13,182 nucleotides of DNA, taken from the NCBI GenBank assembly GCA_000435535.1, contig FR884474.1, positions 1-13,182 of the forward strand, in the 5' to 3' direction. A program made the position numbers and the translations under genes. The notes under the pieces were generated by a model. The model ran no database searches. It was given only the letters and a program-made list of their open reading frames with translations, and had not been told where the DNA came from. Positions 12,890 to 13,182 of the stretch are shown piece after piece (position 1 is the first letter of the stretch; every line of letters begins with the position of its first letter). Origin of the DNA: Clostridium sp. CAG:575. Its GTDB lineage: Bacteria > Bacillota > Clostridia > TANB77 > CAG-508.

Positions 12890-13182
12890 TTATAAACTTT
12901 TTCCTATTGTAACAAATATTTTCCATATTCCAAATGCTCCAAATATTACAATACAACCTATTACAAAAGGAATTAATGCATCTTTTATTTGTGCTTTTTC
13001 TTCTGCTGATCCTATCATAAATTTAATTCCTAGAATTCCAGCTATAATAACAGCTGCTACTATTCCAGCAAGTAAAAGTATATTATATATATAACTAGAA
13101 GTATCTGCTAATTTATTTTCATCAATTGTTACATTTCCTGTTTTTCCAGCGTTAATAAAATTATCTCCACCTGTAATAAAAT
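12890..13182 (-). CDS. second VirB2-like pilin, C-terminal part (start beyond right edge)
   Basis: A frame enters from the right edge and runs to TAA at 12890-12892, giving 96 residues without a start. It has a polar segment (NVTIDENKLADTS), a first membrane helix (about residues 33-56), a charged loop GIKFMIGSAEEKAQIKDAL and a second helix (about 71-91), ending GKSL. The loop matches the pilin encoded at 12451-12819 almost residue for residue (GIK.M.GS.EEKA..K, then P..IG), so the two genes are paralogues. The missing 5' end should hold a signal peptide. The first helix is shorter in Gly than typical channel proteins, and no other family fits better. The gap to the next gene is 70 bases and contains a small stem-loop but no strong terminator, so the two pilins are probably co-transcribed. 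Confidence 0.8.
   Translation of the reverse strand, partial: FITGGDNFINAGKTGNVTIDENKLADTSSYIYNILLLAGIVAAVIIAGILGIKFMIGSAEEKAQIKDALIPFVIGCIVIFGAFGIWKIFVTIGKSL

Noticed and set aside
1..13182. CRISPR array, insertion sequence or long repeats
   Set aside because: No regularly spaced repeats, transposase-like gene or long inverted repeats were seen in the window.

Overview
The window is a very AT-rich stretch in which every credible gene lies on the minus strand. AGGAGG-type ribosome binding sites, tight gene packing, standard-code reading and single-membrane envelope proteins point to a low-GC Bacillota (Clostridia-like, possibly an uncultured gut lineage). The sequence alone does not allow a finer placement.

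Most of the window (about 939 to the right edge) is a Gram-positive type IV secretion system (T4SS) or conjugation-type transfer module. Read in the direction of transcription, from high to low coordinates, it runs: a VirB2-like pilin cut by the window edge (12890-13182), a second VirB2/TrbC-like pilin (12451-12819), a PrgI/VirB3-like protein (11922-12272), a membrane-anchored protein resembling the N-terminal domain of VirB4/TraC (10679-11929), a VirB4-type ATPase (8764-10734), a TrbL/VirB6-like polytopic channel protein with a long tail (6080-8740), a VirB8/TcpC-like NTF2-fold protein (5108-6061), a two-domain cell-wall hydrolase of the VirB1/CwlT type (2335-5073) and a second, larger NTF2-repeat protein (939-2327). 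No relaxase, coupling ATPase (VirD4/TcpA), integrase or attachment site is in the window, so the substrate of the system (DNA or protein) cannot be told from here.

The T4SS genes appear to form at least two transcription units. The pilin gene at 12451-12819 is followed at once by a strong intrinsic terminator (12410-12439). The channel and ATPase genes then have their own candidate extended -10 promoter (12315-12344), whose spacer holds a perfect DnaA-box sequence. The core unit ends at another clear hairpin terminator (904-937) after the last NTF2 protein.

The left end (1-878) is a separate ABC transporter: an ATPase (153-878) and the overlapping start of its likely permease (1-160). A well-formed candidate promoter (902-930) is embedded in the T4SS terminator.

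The most notable points are the duplicated pilins in their own unit, the VirB4 function spread over two overlapping genes, the VirB6-like tail with two tandem glycine-zipper motifs, the roughly 540-residue ectodomain inserted in the VirB1-like hydrolase, and the repeated NTF2-like domains within and between the two VirB8-like proteins.
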